From contig NZ_CP016618.1 in NCBI RefSeq assembly GCF_002741015.1, positions 62,001-126,000 on the forward strand: a DNA stretch of 64,000 nucleotides, written 5' to 3'. Position 1 is the first letter of the stretch; each line of letters begins with the position of its first letter. This stretch comes from Microvirga ossetica (GTDB taxonomy: Bacteria > Pseudomonadota > Alphaproteobacteria > Rhizobiales > Beijerinckiaceae). The position numbers and the translations under genes are program-made. Shown piece after piece: positions 41,932-50,003 of this stretch. The notes under the pieces are model-generated. The model did no database searches. It worked only from the letters and a program-made list of their open reading frames with translations, and had not been told where the DNA came from.

Positions 41932-42552
41932 ATGTTGCGGCATGTCACGGATGAAGAGATTGAGCAGCGCGTCAAGGTTCTGCGAGCGGAACTCGGTCTG
42001 CAGAACCAGAGCCGCCCCGACCTAATAACCGCGATCGAAAAGCTCACGGCCCGCTTTCGGCACTTCAGCTACCAGCAGATTCCCGACGCCGAAATGCCCG
42101 GTGCCGAGGCGCAATGGGACGCCCGAAAAGGCGTCTTACGCATCCGTGAGAGTGTCATCGCTGCCATGCAGAGGGGTGGGCCAAGAGCCCGGATGACCAT
42201 CGCCAATGAGATTGGGCACTTCGCCATGCGGCACGCGGGTGTTCGCAGCAGGAGCACTACTCAAGCGACGACTGGAAAACGCTTGTTAGAGGCCAGGAAG
42301 GAGGAGAGTGAGGCGAGACGCTTTGCGGCGATGTTCCTGGCTCCCAATTATCTCCTCAGTGCGACTGACACGGTTGAGGAGATAGCGGACCGTTTTGGAC
42401 TGAGTGTTGAAGCAGCCATGATCCGCAAGGGCGAGTTTGATGCGTTCCAGCGCCGCGCCTCCGGGCAGCGGCGCGAGCTGCCGTCTATCGTCGTCGATTA
42501 CCTGAAGGACGCTCAGAGACGTGGCGTGAAGCTGCGGACAGACTTGGATTAG
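41932..42552 (+). CDS. ImmA/IrrE-family protein with altered zinc motif
   Basis: 206 residues from 41932 (MLRHVTDEEIEQRVKVLRAE), with AGAGG 6-10 bases ahead. The central region ARMTIANEIGHFAMRH aligns with the IrrE/ImmA metallopeptidase motif, which normally reads HE-x-x-H in A-H-E-L-G-H; here the first zinc His is Asn. EARRFAAMFLAPNYLL follows as in the family, and a C-terminal helix-turn region IADRFGLSVEAAMIR. Family members cleave repressors of mobile elements or stress genes; loss of a zinc ligand suggests a non-catalytic or differently bound form. Confidence 0.75.
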   Translation: MLRHVTDEEIEQRVKVLRAELGLQNQSRPDLITAIEKLTARFRHFSYQQIPDAEMPGAEAQWDARKGVLRIRESVIAAMQRGGPRARMTIANEIGHFAMRHAGVRSRSTTQATTGKRLLEARKEESEARRFAAMFLAPNYLLSATDTVEEIADRFGLSVEAAMIRKGEFDAFQRRASGQRRELPSIVVDYLKDAQRRGVKLRTDLD

Positions 42553-42843
42553 GGGCCTCTTACGTTACGCTCCGCCTGCCCTAAAAGGTCAATCAAGAGC
42601 GCCGCCACAGGATCCCAAAGGCTCGCTACCGCTTCGCGGCTTGACCTCCCGGTTCCCAATCACACTACCTTCTCGCGCCGCAGCGCCGATCTGATTATCG
42701 AAGGCGTCGATTGCAACGCGGCGGGGCGACCGGTGGGCCCGCGCGCCGAATGAATGCTCCAAGAGTGAAGCCCGCGGCCGGTCTGAGGAACGCGAGCTTG
42801 CGGACAACGTTGATCCGCAAGCCCTTGTGGGCGGAAGGGGACC

Positions 42844-43044
42844 ATGATGCTCAACCGGCTCCACGCGTTCACGATCATATCGCTCGGTACGATAACCGAG
42901 ACCCTCGCCCAGACCACGCCGCCCGCTGCGCCTGGCACACCCGCCGCCCCCGCAACAACGGATGGCGGCATCCCTTGGCTGTGGATCATCATCGGGCTGG
43001 CGATCATTGCCGGACTCGTCTGGTACTTCAGATATAGGCGGTGA
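42844..43044 (+). CDS. Small membrane protein
   Basis: 66 residues (start 42844 or 42847), behind GGAAGGGG. An N-terminal hydrophobic stretch (FTIISLGTITETLA) that may be a signal peptide, a Pro/Ala/Thr linker (TTPPAAPGTPAAPATT), a single membrane helix (IPWLWIIIGLAIIAGLVWYF) and a basic end RYRR. A typical short envelope protein; role unknown. Confidence 0.65.
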   Translation: MMLNRLHAFTIISLGTITETLAQTTPPAAPGTPAAPATTDGGIPWLWIIIGLAIIAGLVWYFRYRR

Positions 43045-44288
43045 CGAACCGCAACTGCTCGCCCGATCAACTCCTCGGCTCCCTCTGGGACGCCCAGGCA
43101 AGGAGAGGTTCCGTCGAACCTTTATCATCGTGGCTTACAATCAATGGCCTTTAGCTCAGGCGTCCCCGCTGCCGATGAAGTCGAGCTGCATCGCCGTTAG
43201 GCCTCGTGATGCGGATGTGGAAAGGCCGCACTCAGGCCGTGTTGACGATCATGGATCGAAGCTTAGTTCTTGCCGCGCGGATTATGCTCATGATCCGCGG
43301 ACGCCCTGGCTGAGAGGTCCATCGACCTCCTCGGCTGGGGCGTTATGAGTTCAGAGTTAATCCAAATGCTGAGCGCGGCACTTTTGGGATTGTCGGGCTA
43401 ACCTTCTGAGGCGTTTAGGTTCATCCAGAACAACCTATCCTGTTATGCGTGGTTTTCGTGTGAGCTTCACAGGGGCCACGGGCGCCTTGGTCATGATGCC
43501 GGAAGAACATGGCCGGGGCGTCTTGGGTTTCATGGAAAATTGACGTTGTCGCGTCGGAGTTCGTTCACCGGGTGCGTTGCGTATCAGCCCAAACAGTTGC
43601 GAAGGTCCTACCCCTTCGCACGCTCTGGCTGAGCATATTAGACAGCCCTCGGCCGGGGCGTATTCATCTCCATCCGCGTGAACGCGCAAGCGTGATGACC
43701 GACCTCACGTCTGTAAGCCTCCCTCAGTTCACGGGCGTCCTGGTTGAAGGTGTGCGAGAGCGGCCTCTCCTCAACTGGGCGTTTTTCGACGAATGGTCAC
43801 GTCTCAGGCTGCACGATCAGAGTCGTGCAATTGCTGGAAGGGACAGGCGACTCGCGTGCCGAAGCACCTCAATGTGCTCTTCATTCACCGGCACAATTTT
43901 GGAACCATGGCGTTTTCAGCTTCAGCTTTTTGCATAGATCCAAAACCGGGTAGGAAGGCTGTGCGAGATAAACCCAAAACAGGTCGTTTCCATCTTGTCG
44001 TGACCCGCAATCACCCGCTCATTGCGGTGATTTAGGGAACTCGGCTGGGTTATTCAGAATATCGAGCCGAGGAATGCCTCCGAGACTCAGGCTGACGGCA
44101 TGGAGGCACGCTTCGGCCCTGGTGGTCTTGTATGTTAGCCTCCCTCCATTCGGGGCCGGGGCGGGTGCTCGGCCCGAGACATTCGAGATTGGCTGCCGGT
44201 AGGAACCCGCAAAGACGATATCATGCCAATCCGCCTTCGGGTGACGGGCATTCCAATAGCGAGACTCAGATCCGTCACATGGTCCCAA
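43045..44288. other. Gene-poor stretch
   Basis: About 1.2 kb with many short frames but no convincing start, ribosome site or motif on either strand. Probably decayed DNA between accessory genes. Confidence 0.45.
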
Positions 44289-44431
44289 GGGCACTGTCAA
44301 CTTAACGCTTTTACTCGTCCTCTGCAGGGTTTCGGCACGGAGTGGGCTACGCATCATCAATGACTTAGACGTGTTGGGGGAGAGCTGAAAACAGCAAAAA
44401 CGATCTCTACTTGGTTAAGTTGACAGTGCCC
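44289..44431. mobile_element. Miniature IS6-type element (MITE-like)
   Basis: A perfect 18-bp inverted repeat, GGGCACTGTCAACTTAAC at 44289-44306 and its complement at 44414-44431, encloses 107 non-coding bases. The repeat resembles the ends of the IS6 copies here (compare GGCGTTGTCACGTTAAC). It looks like an internally deleted derivative that a full IS6 transposase could move. No target duplication seen. Confidence 0.7.
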
Positions 44432-44553
44432 ATGAACTCCTGAACACCACCTGACCGGCAAAGCCGCTCGGAGAATTGCGGTTCCTTCATGCCATGGAGT
44501 CATTGGCAAGATAAGCCCTTGCAGCCGGAAATGGACGCACCAAGGCGTCACGT

Positions 44554-44577
44554 CCAGGATCGGTTTCAGCGTAACCT
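44554..44577 (+). repeat. 24-bp direct repeat, copy 2
   Basis: Exact second copy of the sequence at 41730-41753, same orientation. The remaining bases 44432-44966 hold no supported gene. Confidence 0.7.
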
Positions 44578-44966
44578 TAAAATGATCAAAACGCTTGAAA
44601 TCCCTCGCCGGTACGGACGGTGAAGGACCTGATGACCATCGCGGTATCGCGCCACTGACGAAGAAGCCTCCTCATCCGCCATTGCCGAGGGAGATGAGGA
44701 GGCCCTGTCAGGTCTGCGGTGGATCGCCGGTCAAGCGAGCAAGGAGTCCAGCAGGAAAATGCCTTGCTGCGGCTGTGGTTTCAGCTTGGCCAAACCAAAC
44801 CCCAATTCCGTCTTGCGGTCGATCTGGCCTCATCACCCCTCTCTTCAACGACGGCGATTCCCCTTGGCACGCCTCACCACGACTCCTCCTCAAAGGAGCA
44901 TTCCTCGAGAGTAGGAACATATAGCCCTAAGGAGATCTTCTTCAGGAATGAACTTGGGGAGGCTGC

Positions 44967-45218
44967 ATGACATCGGAGCAGGTCGAACGAGTGGCCCAGG
45001 CGTTCTATGAAGCCGAATACCCGACCGAGTGGTTTGACGCACCCGGCATCCTCCAAGAGCAACACCGCGAGCTTGCTCGCTCAGCGATAACCTTTCTCAA
45101 TCACCAAATCGCGGATCACCACGCTGGTGCGGTACCAGTGTTGACTGACTCCCGCGATACCACCGCCATCTCCGACGCCCGCAATCTTGAGCAAGCCTCA
45201 CGCGAGCTCGCTTCTTAG
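44967..45218 (+). CDS. Small hypothetical protein
   Basis: 83 residues (MTSEQVERVAQAFYEAEYPT) with GGGGAGG about 5 bases ahead of the ATG. Helical, acidic; AITFLNHQIADHHAGAVPVL in the middle. Not recognised, but start signal and composition support a real gene. Confidence 0.55.
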   Translation: MTSEQVERVAQAFYEAEYPTEWFDAPGILQEQHRELARSAITFLNHQIADHHAGAVPVLTDSRDTTAISDARNLEQASRELAS

Positions 45219-45483
45219 AAGGCTTGCCTGCAGGACGGGATCGCATGCAAAAAACCCTGCCCTGCCTGAGCGTCGACCACGTGAGCGGTTTCGCACAGTC
45301 CTTGATGGCAGAACCCGACCAAGTCCAAGGGTGAGAGGTTGAGGCCTTGGGCTTGGCCGGGAGTTCGGTTGGGCAACCGGTCTGCAATGATGCCCCCTGG
45401 CCGGTGAATCATCGCTGAACATCGACTTCACTGATGCCCAAAGCTTTCTGACGTGTCCCACTTCCATCACTTGCGCGGCGATG

Positions 45484-45551
45484 ATCGAGCATCGAAAAAC
45501 CCGCTGACGATCGAGCATCGAAAAACCCGCTTGGTTTGCACCAAGCGGGTT
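45484..45551 (-). terminator. Terminator of the three-gene minus operon, with a tandem duplication
   Basis: AACCCGCTTGGT (45524-45535), loop TTGC, ACCAAGCGGGTT (45540-45551): a perfect 12-bp stem. Read on the minus strand it is followed by TTTTT, a classic intrinsic terminator for the genes at 45673-46599. The T-tract side is duplicated in tandem with a 25-bp period (45484-45506 repeats at 45509-45531). Confidence 0.85.
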
Positions 45552-45672
45552 CTATTCGGGGCAGAGGTTCGGTCCCAGAGACGTCCCTGCAGCCCTGAAT
45601 GTGTGAAGAAGGATGTCAGCTTATTGCCTGCCGCCACGGAAACCCACAATTGCGCGTTCCGTCGCAGGATGC

Positions 45673-45936
45673 TCAGCGCTCAAACGCGTCACTGTGCCGA
45701 TTGTTGGTCTGGACCTTCGCATCGCCCAGCCAGCCACACAGCGCCTCCAGGCTCGGGAAGTCGTGCTCGATGTCAAGGAAGGGGGCAGGTCGCCGATCGG
45801 CGGGCAGGTCCTCCAGCAACTCGGCGTACCACGTTGCTCCCTGCTTGGTCTTCACCCGAACGACGCTTCCCATGAGTTCATCATGCAGCAGGAGATCATA
45901 GGCGCCCGGCGCCAGTTGAATCAGTTGATAGGTCAT
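45673..45936 (-). CDS. Small hypothetical protein, paralogue of 38280-38528
   Basis: 87 residues (MTYQLIQLAPGAYDLLLHDE). Same signature as the protein at 38280: GAYDLLL, ATWYAELLEDLPADRRPAPF and CGWLGDAKV. Its start overlaps the preceding stop by 4 bp (ATGA at 45933), so it is translationally coupled. Last gene of the operon before the terminator. Confidence 0.7.
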   Translation of the reverse strand: MTYQLIQLAPGAYDLLLHDELMGSVVRVKTKQGATWYAELLEDLPADRRPAPFLDIEHDFPSLEALCGWLGDAKVQTNNRHSDAFER

Positions 45937-46145
45937 TCTGACGCCTTACCAGGTGCAGTCTGCAGATCGTCCCAGTCATAGGCCTTGTTGAAGGCGGTCT
46001 CACGGTCATGAGCCATGAGCAGCGCCCGACGCTGCTCAGGCAACGTCACAGCGGAGATCCATTCAAGGCGTGCATGCGTGAGGCGGATCTGATAGCCGCG
46101 GTGCACGATGACCTCAGCTGCTCGGGTCGGGTTGCTCTCAGTCAT
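45933..46145 (-). CDS. Small hypothetical protein in the coupled operon
   Basis: 70 residues (MTESNPTRAAEVIVHRGYQI). Alpha/beta with Arg-rich RLTHARLEWISAVTLPEQRR. Its first codons overlap the 3' end of the BrnA-like gene by 8 bp and its stop overlaps the next start. Not recognised. Confidence 0.65.
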   Translation of the reverse strand: MTESNPTRAAEVIVHRGYQIRLTHARLEWISAVTLPEQRRALLMAHDRETAFNKAYDWDDLQTAPGKASE

Positions 46146-46599
46146 TGGATTGGCCTGCCGCCTTCCGCAGCGCCGCGTTGATGCGATCCTGCCAGCCGCG
46201 ACCGTCCTTCTGGAAGAAGTCGAGCACGTCCGGGTCGATGCGAAGAGTGACGGTCTCCTTCGCCCCGGGCATCACCGCGGCTTTCGCCATTCCCTCGATC
46301 GGCTTCGTCGTCGGATTGAGGTAGACGATCTCGGCAGCCTTCAACGGACCATTCGGCCGCGGCTCCGCCGAAAATCTCGACATGGTCTTCCTTCTGAAAG
46401 CCGTCTCGTGAGCCAAGCTCATCCATCCCCTGAAGACCAGGTAGCCAACCCCAATGGAGAAGCCCAGACACAGCCAGCCATGAACGGCAGATGTGCTGCC
46501 GAAGACTTGGGCGATCTCAGTCATGAGTCCCCATCCAGCAAGAGCACCGACGAGGACGGCGGCAGTGACACCAAGGCCGATCCAGAGAAAGTCAGTCAT
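46138..46599 (-). CDS. BrnA-like antitoxin-domain protein with N-terminal membrane region
   Basis: 153 residues if started at 46599. Residues 1-60 contain two hydrophobic segments (FLWIGLGVTAAVLVGALAGW; WLCLGFSIGVGYLVFRGW). The C-terminal KETVTLRIDPDVLDFFQKDG followed by RGWQDRINAALRKA is the BrnA ribbon-helix-helix motif. A second start at 46383 (MSRFSAEPRPNG) has a strong AGAAGGAAG site and would give a normal soluble BrnA of 81 residues. No BrnT toxin is adjacent. Both products may be made, or the upstream frame may be a separate ancestral gene. Confidence 0.65.
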   Translation of the reverse strand: MTDFLWIGLGVTAAVLVGALAGWGLMTEIAQVFGSTSAVHGWLCLGFSIGVGYLVFRGWMSLAHETAFRRKTMSRFSAEPRPNGPLKAAEIVYLNPTTKPIEGMAKAAVMPGAKETVTLRIDPDVLDFFQKDGRGWQDRINAALRKAAGQSND

Positions 46600-46624
46600 G
46601 GGCTTCAGCCATCAGTCTCGAGCC

Positions 46625-47038
46625 TCAACTGACGGCCGGAGATGCAAGGTTGTCAAGGTCCACCCAGCCTGGCGGATCGGCTAGCTCCGGGACAAGGTAG
46701 GCGCGGTCACCCTGGACCTTGGTAACGCGACAACGACGAACTCTCTGGTCCCCAGGCGGGCAGTATAGGACTAAGCAACCGGCCGAGATCACGGCTGGCG
46801 ACCTTGGTTCACGCTTGCCCGGTTCGTCCATCGCGGGGCCTTCGATCCTGCGTTGTCCGGCGGCCGCATCGTGATCTTTCGCCCTGACCCGGTCGACTGC
46901 TGCAATGGCGAGGCGAGCGCGGTCTCTATAACGATCGATGACCATTTTCCGAGGGCCGCTGGCTGGCCCCGACGGCCAGGAAACTCCGCTCGCTCGGGCA
47001 AGCTCTGCCGCGACAACTTCAACCTCATCTTCGGTCAT
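46625..47038 (-). CDS. Hypothetical protein
   Basis: 137 residues from 47038 (MTEDEVEVVAAELARASGVS) with GGGGGA about 8 bases ahead. N-terminal helical part with YRDRARLAIAAVDRVRA resembles small modules in phage/plasmid proteins; C-terminal part has a beta-rich, KOW/SH3-like stretch (VRRCRVTKVQGDRAYLVPEL). Not recognised. Confidence 0.55.
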   Translation of the reverse strand: MTEDEVEVVAAELARASGVSWPSGPASGPRKMVIDRYRDRARLAIAAVDRVRAKDHDAAAGQRRIEGPAMDEPGKREPRSPAVISAGCLVLYCPPGDQRVRRCRVTKVQGDRAYLVPELADPPGWVDLDNLASPAVS

Positions 47039-47082
47039 GCTCAAGTCCCCCAGTAGCCAGTTAGGAACTGCTTTTCTGCAAC

Positions 47083-48618
47083 TCAGTATGGGAAACGCAC
47101 TGCGTCCCGGTTCAAGAATGAGCGATAGGCCGGATTGTCGGTCTCGTCCCAGTACGGGTATCCAAGCTCATCCAGACTGCGCTTGAGCTGCGACCTCTCT
47201 GCGGCAGGAACCTGGATCCCGGCGAGTACCCGCCCGTAGTCAGCGCCATGGTTGCGGTAGTGAAACAGCGAGATGTTCCAGCTGCCGGACAGCCCGTTGA
47301 GAAACTTCAGCAGGGCGCCGGGCCGCTCCGGGAACTGGAAGCGGAAGATCTGCTCATCTTGAAGGCCAGGTGTGTGACCACCGACCATGTAGCGCACATG
47401 CAGCTTGGCCATCTCATTGTTGCTCATGTCGAGCACGAGATAGCTCTGTTCCTGCAGCATAGCGATGATCTGACGCTTTTCGACATCTCCTTCCGAGAGC
47501 TGCACGCCCACAAAGATCTGCGCCGCCTGTGGGTCAGAGTAACGATAGTTGAACTCGGTAATCGAGCGCTTGCCGAGCAGTTGGATGAAGCGGCGATAGC
47601 TCCCCGGCTGCTCCGGAATGGTCACTGCCAGCAGGGCCTCCCGGTGCTCGCCCAGCTCGGCCCGCTCGGCGATGTGGCGAAGCCGGTCGAAGTTCATGTT
47701 GGCGCCGCTGTTGATTGCAACCAATCCGTCGGCTCTCGCTCCTTCTCGTTCCACATACTTCTTCAACCCCGCCAGGCTGACAGCGCCAGAGGGTTCGGCA
47801 ATTGCACGTGTGTCCTCGAAGATGTCCTTCACGGCCGCACAGATCTCGTCCGTACTGACGGTGATCACCTCGTCGAGCCACTCACGACACAGGCGAAACG
47901 TCTCTTCGCCGGCTTGGCGCACGGCGACGCCATCGGCAAACAGACCGACCTGGTTAAGGATGATGCGCTCCCCTGCAGCAAGGGCGGCCGCCATGCTGGC
48001 AGCATCGTCCGGCTCGACGCCGATCATTTTCACCTCAGGTCGCAGGAACTTGGCATAGACGGCAACTCCCGCAGCCAGTCCTCCGCCCCCGATCGGCACG
48101 AACACCGCCTCGAGCGGATCGGGATGCTGGCGTAGGATTTCCATGCCAACGGTGCCCTGCCCGGCAATGACATCGGGATCGTCATAGGGATGAATGAAGG
48201 TAAGGCCCTTCTCCGCCTCAAGCTGGCGGGCATGGGTATAGGCCTCGTCAAAGCTCTCGCCATGCAGGACGACACGGCCACCCCGCCCTTTTACCGCTTG
48301 AACCTTGATGGCCGGTGTGGTGCGCGGCATCACGATGGTCGCTTTGGCGCCCAGTCTCTGAGCCGCGAGAGCCACGCCCTGGGCGTGATTGCCGGCGGAG
48401 GCACAGATCACGCCCCGCTCGAGGGCCTCGCGTGGTAATACCACCATCTTGGCGTAGGCACCGCGCAACTTGAAAGAGAATACCGGTTGGAGATCTTCGC
48501 GCTTAAGCCGAACAGGGCTTCCCAGACGCTGTGACAGGCGCGGCATGGGATCGAGCGGGCTCTCAATCGCCACATCATAGACCCGAGCGGAGAGGATCTT
48601 CTTGATGTAATCCTGCAC
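47083..48618 (-). CDS. ilvA: Threonine dehydratase, biosynthetic
   Basis: 511 residues, the length of the biosynthetic enzyme. PLP lysine in VFSFKLRGAYAKM near 56, CASAGNHAQGVALAA near 83, Gly loop VPIGGGGLAAGVAV near 186, then two C-terminal ACT-like regulatory domains (AVTIPEQPGSYRRFIQLLGK; FRFQFPERPGALLKFLNGLS). Deaminates threonine to 2-oxobutyrate, first step of isoleucine synthesis, normally inhibited by isoleucine through the ACT part. A core gene amid accessory DNA. Confidence 0.95.
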   Translation of the reverse strand: MQDYIKKILSARVYDVAIESPLDPMPRLSQRLGSPVRLKREDLQPVFSFKLRGAYAKMVVLPREALERGVICASAGNHAQGVALAAQRLGAKATIVMPRTTPAIKVQAVKGRGGRVVLHGESFDEAYTHARQLEAEKGLTFIHPYDDPDVIAGQGTVGMEILRQHPDPLEAVFVPIGGGGLAAGVAVYAKFLRPEVKMIGVEPDDAASMAAALAAGERIILNQVGLFADGVAVRQAGEETFRLCREWLDEVITVSTDEICAAVKDIFEDTRAIAEPSGAVSLAGLKKYVEREGARADGLVAINSGANMNFDRLRHIAERAELGEHREALLAVTIPEQPGSYRRFIQLLGKRSITEFNYRYSDPQAAQIFVGVQLSEGDVEKRQIIAMLQEQSYLVLDMSNNEMAKLHVRYMVGGHTPGLQDEQIFRFQFPERPGALLKFLNGLSGSWNISLFHYRNHGADYGRVLAGIQVPAAERSQLKRSLDELGYPYWDETDNPAYRSFLNRDAVRFPY

Positions 48619-48708
48619 GACACTGCCTTCCTGATGCAGCAGGGAGGCCGTAGGCTCCCTTAACCGCTTGTATCTTTCCCATCCACGCAGAGCGATGGAT
48701 TGGTAAAC

Positions 48709-49932
48709 CTACTTCGTCCGTGCGGATCGCGGCACCACGTTATGAAGCGTGTGGTCGGCGTTGTCGAAGAACTTGCGGATGTTGCGGGCCGCCTGGCGGA
48801 TGCGCTGCTCGTTTTCCACAAGCGCGATGCGCACGTAGTCGTCGCCGTGCTCGCCAAAGCCGATGCCGGGCGCGACCGCCACATCGGCCTTCTCCACCAG
48901 GAGCTTGGAGAACTCGAGGCTGCCCATCGCGCGGAATTTTTCCGGGATCTGCGCCCAGGCGAACATCGATGCTGTGGGCACCGGCACCTGCCAGCCCGCC
49001 TTGGCGAAGGATTCGACCATCACGTCGCGGCGGCGCTTGTACGTGGCGCGCATCTCGCGGATGCACTCGTCCGGCCCGTTGAGGGCGGCGGTGGCCGCCA
49101 CCTGCACCGGCGTGAAGGCGCCGTAATCGAGATAGGACTTCACCCGGGCGAGCGCCGCCAGCAGGCGCTCGTTGCCGACCGCGAAGCCGATGCGCCAGCC
49201 GGCCATGGAGAAGGTCTTGGACATGGAGGTGAACTCTACCGCCACATCCATCGCGCCGGGCACCTGCAGGATCGAGGGCGGCGGGTTCGACTCGTCGAAA
49301 TAAACCTCCGAATAGGCGAGGTCCGACAGAAGGATCAGCTCGTGCTTCTTCGCGAAGGCGACGAGATCCCGGTAGAAGTCGAGGGAGGCCACATAGGCGG
49401 TCGGGTTCGACGGGTAGCAGACGACGAGCGCCACCGGCTTGGGGATCGAATGGGCCACGGCGCGTTCAGCGGCGACGAAGAATTCGGGGGTCGGCTCGGC
49501 GGGGACCGAGCGGATCACGCCGCCCGCCATCAGGAAGCCGAAGGCGTGGATCGGGTAGCTCGGGTTCGGCACCAGGATCACGTCGCCCGGCTCGGTAATG
49601 GCCTGAGCCATGTTGGCGAAGCCTTCTTTCGAGCCGAGCGTCGCGACGACTTGCGTGTCGGGATTGAGCTTCACGCCGAAGCGACGCTCGTAATAGCCGG
49701 CCTGGGCGCGGCGCAGGCCGCCGATGCCCTTGGAGGCCGAATAGCGGTCGGTGCGCGGCTTGCCCACGGTCTCGACGAGCTTGTCGATGACATGCTGGGG
49801 CGCCTGGAGGTCCGGATTGCCCATCCCGAGGTCGATGATGTCCGCCCCGTTGGCCCGGGCGGCGGCCTTGATGCGGTTGACCTGCTCGAAGACGTAAGGC
49901 GGGAGGCGCTTAATCCGGTAAAAGTCAGGCAT
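48709..49932 (-). CDS. Class I/II PLP aminotransferase (AlaC/LL-DAP aminotransferase-like)
   Basis: 407 residues. Fold type I motifs: IIDLGMGNPDLQAP near 33, NPSYPIHAF near 122, VVCYPSNPTAYVA near 168, the PLP lysine in FTSMSKTFSMAGWRIGFAVG near 240 and the carboxylate-binding Arg in YVRIALVENEQRIRQA. Closest in pattern to AlaC and alphaproteobacterial proteins annotated LL-diaminopimelate aminotransferase. In many relatives homoserine dehydrogenase follows; here the threonine dehydratase gene follows. Substrate (Ala/Glu or other) unproven. Confidence 0.88.
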   Translation of the reverse strand: MPDFYRIKRLPPYVFEQVNRIKAAARANGADIIDLGMGNPDLQAPQHVIDKLVETVGKPRTDRYSASKGIGGLRRAQAGYYERRFGVKLNPDTQVVATLGSKEGFANMAQAITEPGDVILVPNPSYPIHAFGFLMAGGVIRSVPAEPTPEFFVAAERAVAHSIPKPVALVVCYPSNPTAYVASLDFYRDLVAFAKKHELILLSDLAYSEVYFDESNPPPSILQVPGAMDVAVEFTSMSKTFSMAGWRIGFAVGNERLLAALARVKSYLDYGAFTPVQVAATAALNGPDECIREMRATYKRRRDVMVESFAKAGWQVPVPTASMFAWAQIPEKFRAMGSLEFSKLLVEKADVAVAPGIGFGEHGDDYVRIALVENEQRIRQAARNIRKFFDNADHTLHNVVPRSARTK

Positions 49933-50003
49933 GAGGTCCTATTCCGTTATCAGCCCCAAGATCATTTTGGCCGTCATCATGGCTTCCCAGTGCTGGCCCT
50001 GCC

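Noticed and set aside
45484..45531. CRISPR-like array
   Set aside because: Only two units with a 2-bp gap; it is a tandem duplication beside a terminator, not spaced repeats.
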